DNA from: Whitmania pigra
Lineage: Eukaryota > Annelida > Clitellata > Hirudinida > Haemopidae
Length of the DNA: 64,000 nucleotides
Direction of reading: 5' to 3'
NCBI GenBank assembly: GCA_021613335.1
Contig: JAJTWR010000228.1
Coordinates: 131,001-195,000 of the forward strand
This document shows positions 21,799 to 32,800 of the stretch, one piece after another (positions within the stretch are counted from its first letter, which is position 1; each line of letters opens with the position of its first letter). The position numbers and the translations under genes are program-made. The notes beneath the pieces were generated by a model. That model saw only the letters and a list, made by a program, of their open reading frames with translations. It ran no database searches and was not told where the DNA came from.

Positions 21799-21879
21799 AA
21801 TGCCTCACTCACACCTATTCTACAGTATAATTACTATAGAATGAAGAGTGTTTTCAAATTTTCTAAATTTTATTGAAAT
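21799..21879 (+). repeat. 81-bp direct repeat, copy 2
   Basis: Second copy, 794 bases from the first, with a single mismatch. The near identity in a region otherwise full of decay implies recent duplication or conversion. Confidence 0.93.
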
Positions 21880-22351
21880 CAAATTTGTTCAACCTGATAA
21901 TTACTGTGGGACACCACCTTACACCATAACATGAAACATTACTATTTTTCAAATGCATAGGGACTCATATTAGCCTCATCCATATTTTCAATTTTGGAGT
22001 ACCTATTAACTGAAAATAACTCCACAACCTAGCAATGTTAAACATAATTACAATGAAACCCTAAGCTGCCCAAGCTAAGCTAACAAATTGCATAGAAACA
22101 TTTGCTTTTCATGTTCCTTATCTCGCCTGTGATACATCAGAGAACCTAAAACTCATGCCACTGGCAGTCAATGGATGCTTGAACTGCTCCATGAACACTT
22201 GGGACTCGTATCAAGACTTTAACCTATAACTGTAAAATAAAAGATGACATGACAAAGATTTAAAGATTCTGTCGACATTTATTTAGCACTTTTTTTTAAA
22301 CATTTAAAAATTAAAATCGTTTTGAAACAGAAAACCATCACAACATTTCAT

Positions 22352-22513
22352 TCATAAGGCAGCGCATAACAGGGTAGGTATCCTTGTCAGTTGAAGAGTA
22401 TTTCCTGGCACACGGAACAGCCCAATCTGTTTCTTGGGACTGCAACTGTTCTCCCAAACATCTCCTGCAACAAGGCAAACCTGCCCAACAGTTGCCTCTC
22501 TAATCCATGCTAA
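22352..22513 (-). other. Possible alternative last exon or 3' UTR of the RING gene
   Basis: After an acceptor-like CTTTTTAG the minus strand stays open for about 50 codons (including SCSPKKQIGLFRVPG) to a TAA... the frame ends at 22352. It lies between the RING stop codon and the first poly(A) hexamer. No homology is recognised, so untranslated sequence is the default reading. Confidence 0.2.
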
Positions 22514-22593
22514 AAAGCACAGAATTTCCTGTTTCAATACTCACAGCTGTTATAAGTCAAATTCTATAAATCATTGACAACAGACCAGAGAAC

Positions 22594-23217
22594 TTAAAAA
22601 GACCTCTTGGATCTGACACTTCTCTTTAGTGGGTTATAACGTCTGTTCCTTTTTATGGGCCTAGTTTCATCGAAAATATTTTTAGTGAATCTGCATTTGC
22701 TAGTAGCATAATCAGATTGGTTACCCAGTGCTATCATTCCTCTCAGGGTGTGCAATTCTTTGTGCAGTTGTTGAATCTCTTCTTCAGCTTCTGAACATCG
22801 TGTCTTGTACCTTTTTAAGGATTCTATCTCCATGTTCTGTTTCCTATACACAGAAAATAAAACAGTAAGTAAGTCATGATATGTACAAACATTACAGAAA
22901 TTGTTAAAATGATGTGAACAGAAAAATTCAACAAACCTAATGATTTCTTTTAACTTCAAAACTTCGTCGGCTGTCGACACGCAGCTTGGAACGGACGTTG
23001 AAATAGTTTGGTCGACGTCATAGAATCCTTCCAGAGTCATCGTGAAAGTAGAATCCCAGCTCGCAACATTTTGACGGCAGACGGGACACGTACTGTGATC
23101 AGTCAACCATTTCATGATACAATCGGTATGGTAAGCATGACCACAACGCAAGGCCGTAACCTTTTCGCGAAGCTCAAAATCGCTCGTACAAATAGAACAG
23201 CTGCTAATGTAAGACAT
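22594..23217 (-). CDS. RING-H2 finger protein with coiled coil, TRAIP-like
   Basis: Probable E3 ubiquitin ligase. Translated from ATG at 23215-23217 as exons 23217-22937 and 22843-22594, about 176 residues. The N terminus is a complete RING-H2 finger: C7, C10, C25, H27, H30, C33, C44, C47 with the usual Trp (W37) and PVC. Next is a linker, then a charged helix (KEIIR|KQNMEIESLK ... EAEEEIQQLHKELHTLR) predicted to be coiled coil, and a basic tail ending RSVRSKRSF. A RING at the very N terminus followed by coiled coil resembles TRAIP, but the protein is much shorter than TRAIP (about 470 residues), so only the architecture is claimed. The 93-nt intron 22844-22936 has clean GT/AG ends, is a multiple of three and lacks stops, so the unspliced frame stays open. 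TTTATT at 22278-22283 (AATAAA on this strand) could be the poly(A) signal. Confidence 0.75.
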   Translation of the reverse strand: MSYISSCSICTSDFELREKVTALRCGHAYHTDCIMKWLTDHSTCPVCRQNVASWDSTFTMTLEGFYDVDQTISTSVPSCVSTADEVLKLKEIIRFVEFFCSHHFNNFCNVCTYHDLLTVLFSVYRKQNMEIESLKRYKTRCSEAEEEIQQLHKELHTLRGMIALGNQSDYATSKCRFTKNIFDETRPIKRNRRYNPLKRSVRSKRSF

Positions 23218-24351
23218 CGTAATTCAATCGCTCAATCTTCGGATTCGTTCCTAACTTCAGAGGGCTGAAAACTTTGTGGTTGACGATTAATGGCATCGAA
23301 CCTTTATATGCAGAGAGGCCTTTGTCTTTCAACGGAGAACAAAGATACATAATCGAGTTTTAAAATTTTATTTCAATAAATTATTTAACAAATTTATGAC
23401 ATTTTGCAATAATAAACAAATAATATATGTAATTATATTTAAAGCAAATTTTAACAATTAATTTCGACTTGTTTAAACACGTTGCATACACGTGTGTTAA
23501 CTTTTAATCATATAATTTATTGCCAAAGCAGTAAAAATTTCATAGTAACCTTAAAAATTAATTTAAAGGCTTTGAAACTATTTTGATATTTATTTTAGAA
23601 TTTTATATTATCATTCATTACCTGAATGCCTTATCAGGCCACCAAACTACAAGAATCAATAACCAAATAAAATATATACAATCCTTCTTGTATTGCTGGT
23701 GTTAAATGCATGGAGATGATGGTTTGATAATTTGTAAATATAATGCATGTATGTTAATGCTGGTTTTTATTTACCTTTTGAAGTTTGCATTTGTAAACTT
23801 CATTAAATCTTTGTGAATGATTTAAAACTGAGATTTTATTATTAAAAAAATATATTTAAAACATTACATTTAAAAAATTATATGTTTGAAAATTATTAAG
23901 CGTTTCACAGTAACGCGAGTTTAACCTTTAAAGCGGTTGCATCCTTTCCACATTTTGGATTCAATCTTCTTCTCATTCTACTGGAATTATGGCAAATGAG
24001 GACAAGTTAAGAGACTTTTAATTGGCAGATGGGCAGATGTAAAATAGCGTGCGAACCAAATCGTTTACCCATGAAATCTCTGCCCAAATGTTCTGAAAAG
24101 TCAATTAGCTACTTTAAAATAAATCTATGATCCACAAGCTAAAATAATTTCATTAATTAAATGCTCTAAATTCTGCTTTTGAAAAATATTTATAGTTTTT
24201 GCCTTTATGCTCGTGATTGAAATTAAAAAATTTTAGTTTATTTATTTTATTTATTATTTTTTTTACAATGTTTATGAGTTTATTGATTCAAACAAACAAA
24301 CAAGCCGTTATATATACAAAAAAAAATAAGACAGACAAAGAAAGCGAATAA
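23218..24351. other. AT-rich spacer, nothing recognised
   Basis: The first 100 bases upstream of the RING start codon should contain that gene's promoter. The rest is unique AT-rich sequence without exon-like frames. Confidence 0.4.
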
Positions 24352-24663
24352 ATTCAAATAAATCTAAAGGATAACCTACATAATTTACCAGAAGGTGTTA
24401 CAGCTATAGAGTTGAAGTCACATTTTAGAGTCCCTATCAATGCCATGGATGCCACCATTTTGTGTAATAAGGATGGAAGTAACACAGATCCACGACATGA
24501 CGTCACGGCGGAAGACCTGAAAGAATGTTTTGATTCAGGTCTAAACGTCACCCATGCTACCATATTTTACAATAAGGACGGCAGTAATGCTGGAAATGGA
24601 GAAGTTGGATTCCATAATGAAACTATTGTCTCGCCATCATCATCGTCGCCAAAATTATTTTAG
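24352..24663 (+). pseudogene. Two tandem RRM-like half-domains
   Basis: The open frame reads an RRM-like start (LHNLPEGVTAIELKSHF ... MDATILCNKDGSN) directly followed by a second, related unit (HDVTAEDLKECF ... THATIFYNKDGSNAGNGEVGF). Each has the beta1-alpha1-beta2 spacing and the DGSxxGxGEVxF strand of an RNA recognition motif, but each stops short of a full domain: unit 1 lacks everything after beta2, unit 2 ends in a Ser-rich tail. The first ATG is internal (24442). The two units resemble each other and the ORF at 25158-25500. It is either an exon of a rapidly evolving RNA-binding protein or a decayed copy; I favour a broken copy. Confidence 0.35.
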
Positions 24664-25157
24664 CCAAAAGAAAAAAAGGCGTCTGTTGGTGCGTGTTATA
24701 ACCGTTTGCGTGTTTTATAAGTGATTTTTACATAAATTAGAAAAATTGCGTGTTATATTCGTCCGCGTGTTAAATTCGTCTGCGTGTTTATTTCGTGAAA
24801 ATACGGTACATCAATTATTCGCGTTGCACACAATAAAACTTGGAGAAACGTAAACAATTGTTGATTTCTCTAAATTGAAAATTTAAAATAAATCTAATAT
24901 CCGCCGTTATTCACGAGTTTTCACAAGAATATGTTACATAACGACAATATAATTAATAATATGGTATCCAGAAACATATCTGTTGCTTAAACTATTGTTA
25001 ATTCAATTCAATTTCAATAAGAACATTTCTCATTTTCACTTTTCTTTTGCTGTTCCAAGCACTCAACTATAATTGCATCTTTCCAGTCCATATAAGACCT
25101 AAAGTTAGACTGATTGTTTCGACATATATTCCCATTATTCTATCAGATATTCCGTAT

Positions 25158-25500
25158 GGAGACACAATTCAGTGAATCAGAAGACAACACGTTCGAAGCA
25201 TCGAAACAAATTTTCCGAGTCGAAGGTCACATTAAACTTAACTGTGTTTTATTAATCTCCAATCTGCACTATGACGTCAGAGAGATGGAACTGGAGAAGT
25301 ACTTTCGAATTGCAGTGCCAGCTAGGAGTTTAGCAATCTTTTATTTCGGCAAAGGAATTAGCTCAGGAAAACGAGAAGTTGTGTTGTACAACAAGGAGAA
25401 CGCATCAAAACTTGAAATCATATTCGGAAATGTTGTCTTCTTTGATTACATGTACATAAACATTTTGCTAAATGCAAACCAGCATCTAGTTCTAAAATAA
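25158..25500 (+). CDS. Small RRM-like protein or exon
   Basis: An ATG-initiated frame of 113 codons that follows an acceptor-like TCTATCAG near 25142-25149. After an acidic N-terminal stretch it reads LLISNLHYDVREMELEKYF, then LAIFYFGKGISSGKREVVLYNKENA, which has RRM topology: beta1 (LLISNL), helix 1, beta2-beta3 (SGKREVVLY), helix 2. The canonical aromatic RNP1 residues are absent. An in-frame ATG also exists at 25114. It is related to the half-domains at 24352-24663 (shared xDVxxxELxxxF and IFYxxxG). RNA binding is inferred only from fold-like spacing. Confidence 0.4.
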
Positions 25501-26825
25501 TTCTGAGTATAAAATTTTGTATCTCTATTGTTTTTTATTCCAGGGGCCTTTACGATTATATTAGAGCCTCACAGGCTTATATCAGTGTAATGTGATCTTA
25601 GTTGACCTAAACATACCCGTGTCGCTGCGTACTAGTATATCACGAAAATTGGATTGTCTAGCCAAGTTAGAACAAAGGCTATAACAAGGATATCTGAGGC
25701 CTCAGAAGCGTCATCCTACTTCAACTTTCGTTCTGGCTTGCGAGTGCTATACATAATGATTATCCAGCCCGCAACTGTAATTTTGTCAGTTATCCGGCCC
25801 ATCAGCGAAAAAAGTTTGGTGGCCCTTGATCAACTCTACTCCATTCTTTGGGACCATTGCAATAGTGAGAACAAAAATAAGAATAATAGGTAAATAAACT
25901 TTCCTTATTCGTCATGAGCGATACCTTATACATATCTTGAAACTAGTTTAAAACTCATTTTAGAATTGCACATGTTGATAAACCACATACCTCATCAGGC
26001 CGTCATAATTCTGACAAAAAGTTAAATTTTTCGGGGAGGTAATTTTAGCTTTTTCCAGGTAGGCAAACCCTTGCACATCTTGGAAAGTGGAACCTTTGTT
26101 TCGTCTTGCCATAAGTCAGAGAAAGCAACAGAGAATAAGAGGGAAACGGCCCCATATCCCTGTTTTTCATGCTTTCTTTTTGGTAATGTAACATTGTTAA
26201 ATGCATTGAGGCGATGAAGTCATAATTTTTAATTTAGTTGACTTTTTATTTGGCATATTAATAACTTTTAGGTCATTAAGATATTAAAAATAAATATTTT
26301 GTGTGACATTACGCAGTAATAAATGCTTTATCGCGAGTTTAACTTTTAAAATTTCATTTTCAATCGTCGTTGCTCTACTTATGTTTTTGTATATAAATTA
26401 ACTACAGGTGATAAGGCTATTGTGCACTGGGCAATCATACGGATATACGAAGTTGAGTAATTTTGCCAAGCAAGCATTTAACAATGCCGCTGCACGGAGA
26501 AAAAAAGCCTCTCCATTTGGCCAAAAGCATACGAGGCCTAAACGAATTGGCCAATACGCCGACTGGTCACACAAACTTGAGATTGTAAGTGTTCTCAAAT
26601 ATCAATTTGAAACAGGAAACGGATTAAAAACGAATTATGCTGAAACTTTACTGTCGTTCGCCGACAAACAATAATTGCGTTGTACCAAAATCCACATCTT
26701 AAGTCCGTATCGTAATATCATATATTACTTAGCTAACTTGCTAAACTTCATTCATTTTATATCGTCCGTGAATAGAATTTTTGTAGCATTTCTTTCAACT
26801 ACCTTCTATTACATCTATTTGACAG
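25501..26825. other. Spacer 5' of the recognised USP8 exons
   Basis: The first coding exon(s) of USP8 must lie in or beyond this stretch but I could not identify them. A weak third copy of the dispersed repeat seen at 14968 and 16355 is near 26020-26130. A stretch at 26408-26584 is bounded by an AG and a GTAAGT and is open in one frame. Confidence 0.45.
26408..26584 (+). other. Exon-like segment with good splice ends, unknown
   Basis: Bounded by AACTACAG and GTAAGT, 177 bases, open only in the frame giving a basic peptide (KLSNFAKQAFNNAAARRKKA and on). That frame leaves phase 0, whereas the next USP8 exon requires phase 2, so it cannot be spliced directly to it. It may belong to another gene or be chance. 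Confidence 0.2.
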
Positions 26826-29800
26826 ACTTGCCAAGTCCACGCAGATTCTACTGAAGAATGCATCGGAGAGCTATCTGGAAGGAGACCAAGAGAAGGCGTA
26901 CGTCCTTTACATGAGGTTCTTCAACGTCGTTACTTGCGTCAAGAAGTCCAAAGAGTATAACAAGGATAAAGTAATATTGATTAACAGAGATAAAGTGTGT
27001 TGATTCAATGGATAATGTTCATACCATAATAGTAATATATGTAGATAATTTCATGGTTATTGTCAACGGCACTGGACTAAAACCATGATTACATTTTATT
27101 GCAATTAAATGTTTTAGTGTAAAGTAGTGAGAGCAACGCTTATTTTTGTGGCAGTTTGGTTAGAGAGATATGATAATGTCGATGTATCGGCATATGATAT
27201 TCGATATTCAGATGAATGTCTATGTCATTGCAAGTTAATTTATTTACTTTAAAAAATTGCCTTCAATTTGATTGCAAAACGAGGCACGCATTGTTGCAGT
27301 GAACTAACACAATACCCAATCGGTTGACGGGCAAGGGGATCAAATCAATTTGAGTGGATGACGTTTATGACACAACATATTGAATTGTTAATTGTTTATC
27401 AATTAACATCAACAGAGCTATTACGACATGCTGATCGGTGACAAGAACTGCAAGATGGCGATCGAAAGAGCAGAGCAGTTGTCCGAGTCCCTGAACATGA
27501 GGTTGGAATGCTTAAGTTGATCCTTGCCATGAAGCATGATGAGGATGATTATCTTTAGTTTTTGTCGTAATCATCATCATCATCATTATTTGTAATTGTA
27601 ACTTCATGTATATAGCGCCATATGCACAGCATCAGAGGCGCTTCTTGTAACCATTTATATAGAATTCCTTCCCAATGGAGGTGGCGGCAGAGCCGGCTGG
27701 GTTTCGAACACGACACATTACGACCATTTCCATTATCACCGTATGCAGGCATGTAGCCCATTCGGCCAACCTGCATGCACATTATTATTATCATTGCCAT
27801 TGTTACTATTATTATTATTGTTGTTGTTATTGTTATTGTTATTGTTATCGTTATTATTATTATTATTATTAATAGATTATTTACTGTTGTTAACTGTTAT
27901 TGGTTTGTTGATTGACCAACAAAATGCTTCAGAAAATCATTGTATAATATTTTGTAATATATTTATATATTCTGAAAGTTCAGCTGCTATTGTGTTTGTT
28001 GAGTAATAAACTGGAGTTTAGTCATTAATTTATTACCCTGCATGAATAATTTGTATTGCAATGTGTAGTAATTATAAATAATTGGTCATATTGTAGTGCC
28101 TCTGCTTAAGGAGCCATTAAAAAAACTTATTACAAAAATTATTGTTATTATTGTTATTGTTATTATTATTATTATTAAAGCATATTATGTTATGTTTCTA
28201 TTAAGTAACTAGTATTAATTATAACTAGAATTAGTTGCAATAGCAAAATATTTATTTAAATCTCATTTAAATAATGAAATTAATTAGGTATGATGAACTG
28301 CTCGCATTGGAGATTTGCAAGAAGACTCCACCGATAGCACTGAAAGGAAGCATGGACGAGGATGAAAACGAAGTGAGGATTGATGGACTGAATGAGAAGA
28401 TTCATAAAACATCCCTCGATATGATTGGTCAGTTTGCATTGCATCAAATTTTATTTGAAAGATGTTGCTTGCATTAACAGAGTTATTTTTAGATAAGACA
28501 TCTCCTACTGGCTGGATAAGTGTTCAGAAGCTTTACGAGTGGTTCAAGAATAACAACATCTCAATTCTATTGATTGATGTGAGGAGTAAAGAAGAATTTG
28601 ACTCCTCCCACATTACATCTTTCAAAGACATCATCAATACTCCAGACATTTTGCCAGGGTTAGTTGAGGAAGTATAGACAACAATTATCAACAACTTGTT
28701 TAAATAGTTTTACTGTTTGTGGATTAATTGCTAATATTGATTTGGTTCATTTGTCATCATCATGGCTGTCATTAATGATCTATTTGACTCATACAGAATG
28801 ACAGCCAAAAATGTTGAAGTCGGATTGACAGACCCTGCCCTCCTCTGCTGGGGTCACCGGGGTGATTATGAGGTCGTCGTACTTTGTGACCTAGCAACAA
28901 ATGACAAGACCTTTAACGAGAACACCTGTTCACTTGCACACCTGAAAGCTGCTCTTGTTTTGGTGAGGAATAATTAATGAAGTTACTGTTTATTTTAAAT
29001 CATGAATCACAACAGCATTTATATTTATTTAATTGTAAACTATTGAATGAAGTATTATGATGAAAATAGGGCATTATTCTCTTTTCATTAGTGGGATCTT
29101 GAAGCAAAGCTCACGAATGAACCTCTCTTCTTATTGGGCGGTTACAGGGAATGGGCAGAAACATATCCCATGTTCGTCAGTAAGCCCCTCCCAAGGGATG
29201 AGTTAAGACCATCATCAAGCACTAGACATAAGACTGATGTGAAGGCAATCTGTGAGTGCTCTTACAATTGCAATAAGTTGTATTAATTAACATAGATTAG
29301 AATATTGAGGAAGATTTAATTATTGCAATAGACAAAATATTACATGCTTTTTCAGTGGACTCGATCGACTATGACATAGACCTCACCTATTTGACTACTC
29401 CCACTCCACCACCTACAACCAATCACAATTCAGCGGAACTCTCCTGTTCTGGAACTTCCATTCCACTGATTGACAGGAGCAAAAAACCGAGAAACAATTC
29501 ACAATTCGCTTGGGCCAAAAATTCAGCTCAGCCTCAATTCCTTCCTGCCAATGGCTCATCAACTGCTGTTCAGTCACAAAAAGGGTTTGATTAAGATTTG
29601 ATACTATTTATATAATAATGCTTCCTTTTGTTTTTGATAACACAAAGACTATCACAAACTAATTATATTAAGCTTCTATTATAATATTGCATAATTAACT
29701 TATCAAGTAACTTGTTATCAATCTTTTGAATTTTTGTTTAATTTAATTTTTGCAGTAACATCAATCCCACAGCATTGCTGGACAGAAAACTGAAACCAAA

Positions 29801-32800
29801 TGCTGCTCCCCCAAAAGAAACTCCACCCCCAACATCATCACCAACACCATCGGAAACTAACCTGTCACTCTCTAATGGAAAAATGGACCAGTTCAACGGT
29901 TGCAATACTCTTACTGATAACCAGCCTTTGAAACTTCATCAGGAAGGGGAGAAACTGAAGAGAGAAATTGAAGAATCGGAGAAGAAAAGGAAACTCGAAA
30001 TGGAAGTTTCCAACACGGACAAGCGAAAAGCGATGACAGAGATCGACGGGGGATTAACGCTTTCTCAGGAGAAGGCCAAACAGGCTCAGGAATTGGCAGG
30101 GATGCTGAGGGAGAAGAGAAAATTGGCTCAGGAGTTGAACGACATGTCGAAACAAGTCCAACTTCAGAGGGCACAAATCATGAATGGAAAGAATGAATTT
30201 GATTCCATTGACGAGAACAAAGACAACAGCTTTTTGAAGGCTGGTGACATAGACTCCCCTGCGACCATCGTCTCAGATGACCGACAGCCCTTCTTACCTT
30301 CTGCAGTGGCCAATGATAGATCCTCCTCTCCACCTGATACAGTCACTCGCATCAAGACAACTTTGCCCAGACAGGTTGGTCAACCGATCACAGTTTCAGA
30401 TGCAAATCTATCTCCCAAAACACCACCCAAGACTCAAGAACCACCGCCAAAGACTTCACTCAGAACTTCCAGGGATCCTCAAATGAAGTCGTCAGTTCTC
30501 CAACCTGCTTCTAGCAGTCCTCGTTCTTCCCCGAAAAGGCTCACCGTCCGTTTGCAAGAGCCGGACGTTGCCCCGAAGCCGTTTAGAGGAGATGACAATG
30601 TGAAGAGCAACTTGAAAAGATTTCACTCGTTTCCTAACATTGCCAAACTGGCAGAGGAAGGAATCGATGATGACGTGATGATGTCTGATGCTGGATCGAA
30701 GAGGCCCGAAATGGAGAAGTCACAGCAGGCGAAGGTTGTCCAGATTCAGAGGTCGCAGGTTCAACCCCCGAGGGTGGACAGATCAGTCAAGCCAACAAAG
30801 TAAGTTAGAATTGTTGTGTTTGATTTTGTAGAGTATTTTTAAGTGTTTATAAGTATATTCGTCCACTTGGTCAGCCCATTGGCAAGTGTGCAATGGTGTT
30901 ATTAAACATAAAAGGCTTGTCTAGGTGAGTTATAATGAGGATGATGACTTGGTGATTACGATATTTTATAATTATTAAATATTTTAATTATTATTAATTT
31001 TTCATTAGTTAGTAAATTAATTTATTATTCGTTTTAATTAATTTATTGTTAATTCTTAATTAATACCATATTTTCCCCTTCACAGTTCCTACAAGTCATT
31101 GTTAGAAGCTAAAGTTCGTAACTTCCAACCTAAATGGGGCTCCATAGTGAGTCGTTTCTATTGGTCGTCAATCATTTTAAACATTTGTGCCTACTTTCGA
31201 TTGGCCAATGATTTGATTGATGTCAACCTATGAAACAGAGTGCTGGGATGTGTGTGGCCATTATGCTTCGTTTGTATTTGGCCACACTATTCACCTCCTT
31301 GAACTCATGTGAACCTCCTGAGCCATTTTTATTGGTTTGACAATGTCAGTATGGATAGACTGAATTTTTTTATTCTTTCAGGGACTCGGCCTGACCGGCC
31401 TTCGAAATCTTGGCAACACGTGTTATATGAACTCCATCATCCAATGCCTCAGCAACTGCCTCACATTTTGCATGTATTTCAGAGACAACCATTACAGCAA
31501 GGACATCAATTGGTGAGTTGTGATCATTGCAATTCCTTTGCTTTATATTATTGGCTGGCAGTCTGTTCAAACATTGCTTTTATTTGACTATTGACTGCTA
31601 TTGGCCATATTTATCTGTTATTCTGTCTCTCAAAGGTCGAACCAGGATGGATTTCGAGGGGAAGTCGCCATAGAATTTGCAGCCCTCATTAAGAATCTCT
31701 GGAGCGGCCAATACAAAGCCATCTCTCCAATAGACTTCAGAGTTTGCAATTTTAATTGGTTCTCTTATGCATTTAATTATTTCAGCTTTTAAGTAATACC
31801 ATGAGATATCCATGTATTTCCCTGATTAAAAATAAATAGGGGCTCTAATTCAATCTGTATAAGTACCTTAGCAACCATAACTTTATTAATTCATTGTCTT
31901 CCTTGACGACAGGCTGTGGTGTCGAAGCTGGGTTCCATGTTTGCCAGCACGCAACACCAAGACGCACAGGAACTCCTCGATTTTCTCATGAATGGACTCA
32001 ACGAAGATCTGAACAGGGTGAGCCCCCTTGATATTGCATAAATTATGTTAATCATGTGACTGACAAAATGTATGCTGATGTTATAATTAACAACCCCTTT
32101 TTCAGAAGCATGTTGATTATTAATCATATCCAAGATCATCAAGTGTATCAATTTTTTCAAAACAACATATATGTTAATGAGCTTCACTGTTCTGATAGGT
32201 CAGCGTCAAGCCCCAGCTGCCGGCGCAAGATAACAGCAAACTCGAGGATGAAGTTGCTGCCGAGAGGGCCTGGAAAAACTTCCTGATGGTCGAAAACTCC
32301 ATCGTCATCGATCTATTTAGGGTTAGTGATTAAAATATTCAAATCAAATTGATACTATTTATTGGGGCTAATTTGCATTTGTTCTTGTTTTCTTTCATTC
32401 TTATGTTCCTTCCAGGGTCAGTACAAGTCGAGGGTGATGTGTTCTTATTGTGAGACAAAGTCAACAGTGTTCGAGCCATTCACAAGCATCACTCTGCAGA
32501 TACCCGAGAATCAGAGCAAGTGCTCCCTATCTGTAAGGCCTGCTGTTCATGCTTTATGTTAATTAGATCTTTGTTGACTGAAGAGATGATTGATCGTGAT
32601 GTTGGCTCAGAAGGTGGCATGCCTGTGAAAGAGATTAAAAGCAACACTAGTTACGTGTCGAGTTCCCGATCCAGTTTGAACCGCCACAAAGCGCCTAGTA
32701 AATGGTTGAGCACCCCTGACGCTTATGCTTATGGCGATATATAAATAAACTTATCATTATCATTGTCATTATCATAAAGTAGGTGATGAGCTCGTCACAG

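Larger units (their letters stand above)
20901..22275. other. Retroelement 3' flank with nested repeats
   Basis: No gene. Directly after the reverse transcriptase lie AT-rich ATTTAATTAAATTATC units, an 81-bp sequence (21005-21085) repeated at 21799-21879, a 23-bp satellite between them, and two related segments near 21305-21400 and 21500-21590. It may be the 3' tail of the dead retroelement plus rearranged copies. Confidence 0.5.

Noticed and set aside
26408..26584. N-terminal exon of USP8
   Set aside because: The splice ends look good but the phase does not fit the MIT exon at 26826 and the peptide has no likeness to the USP8 N terminus.
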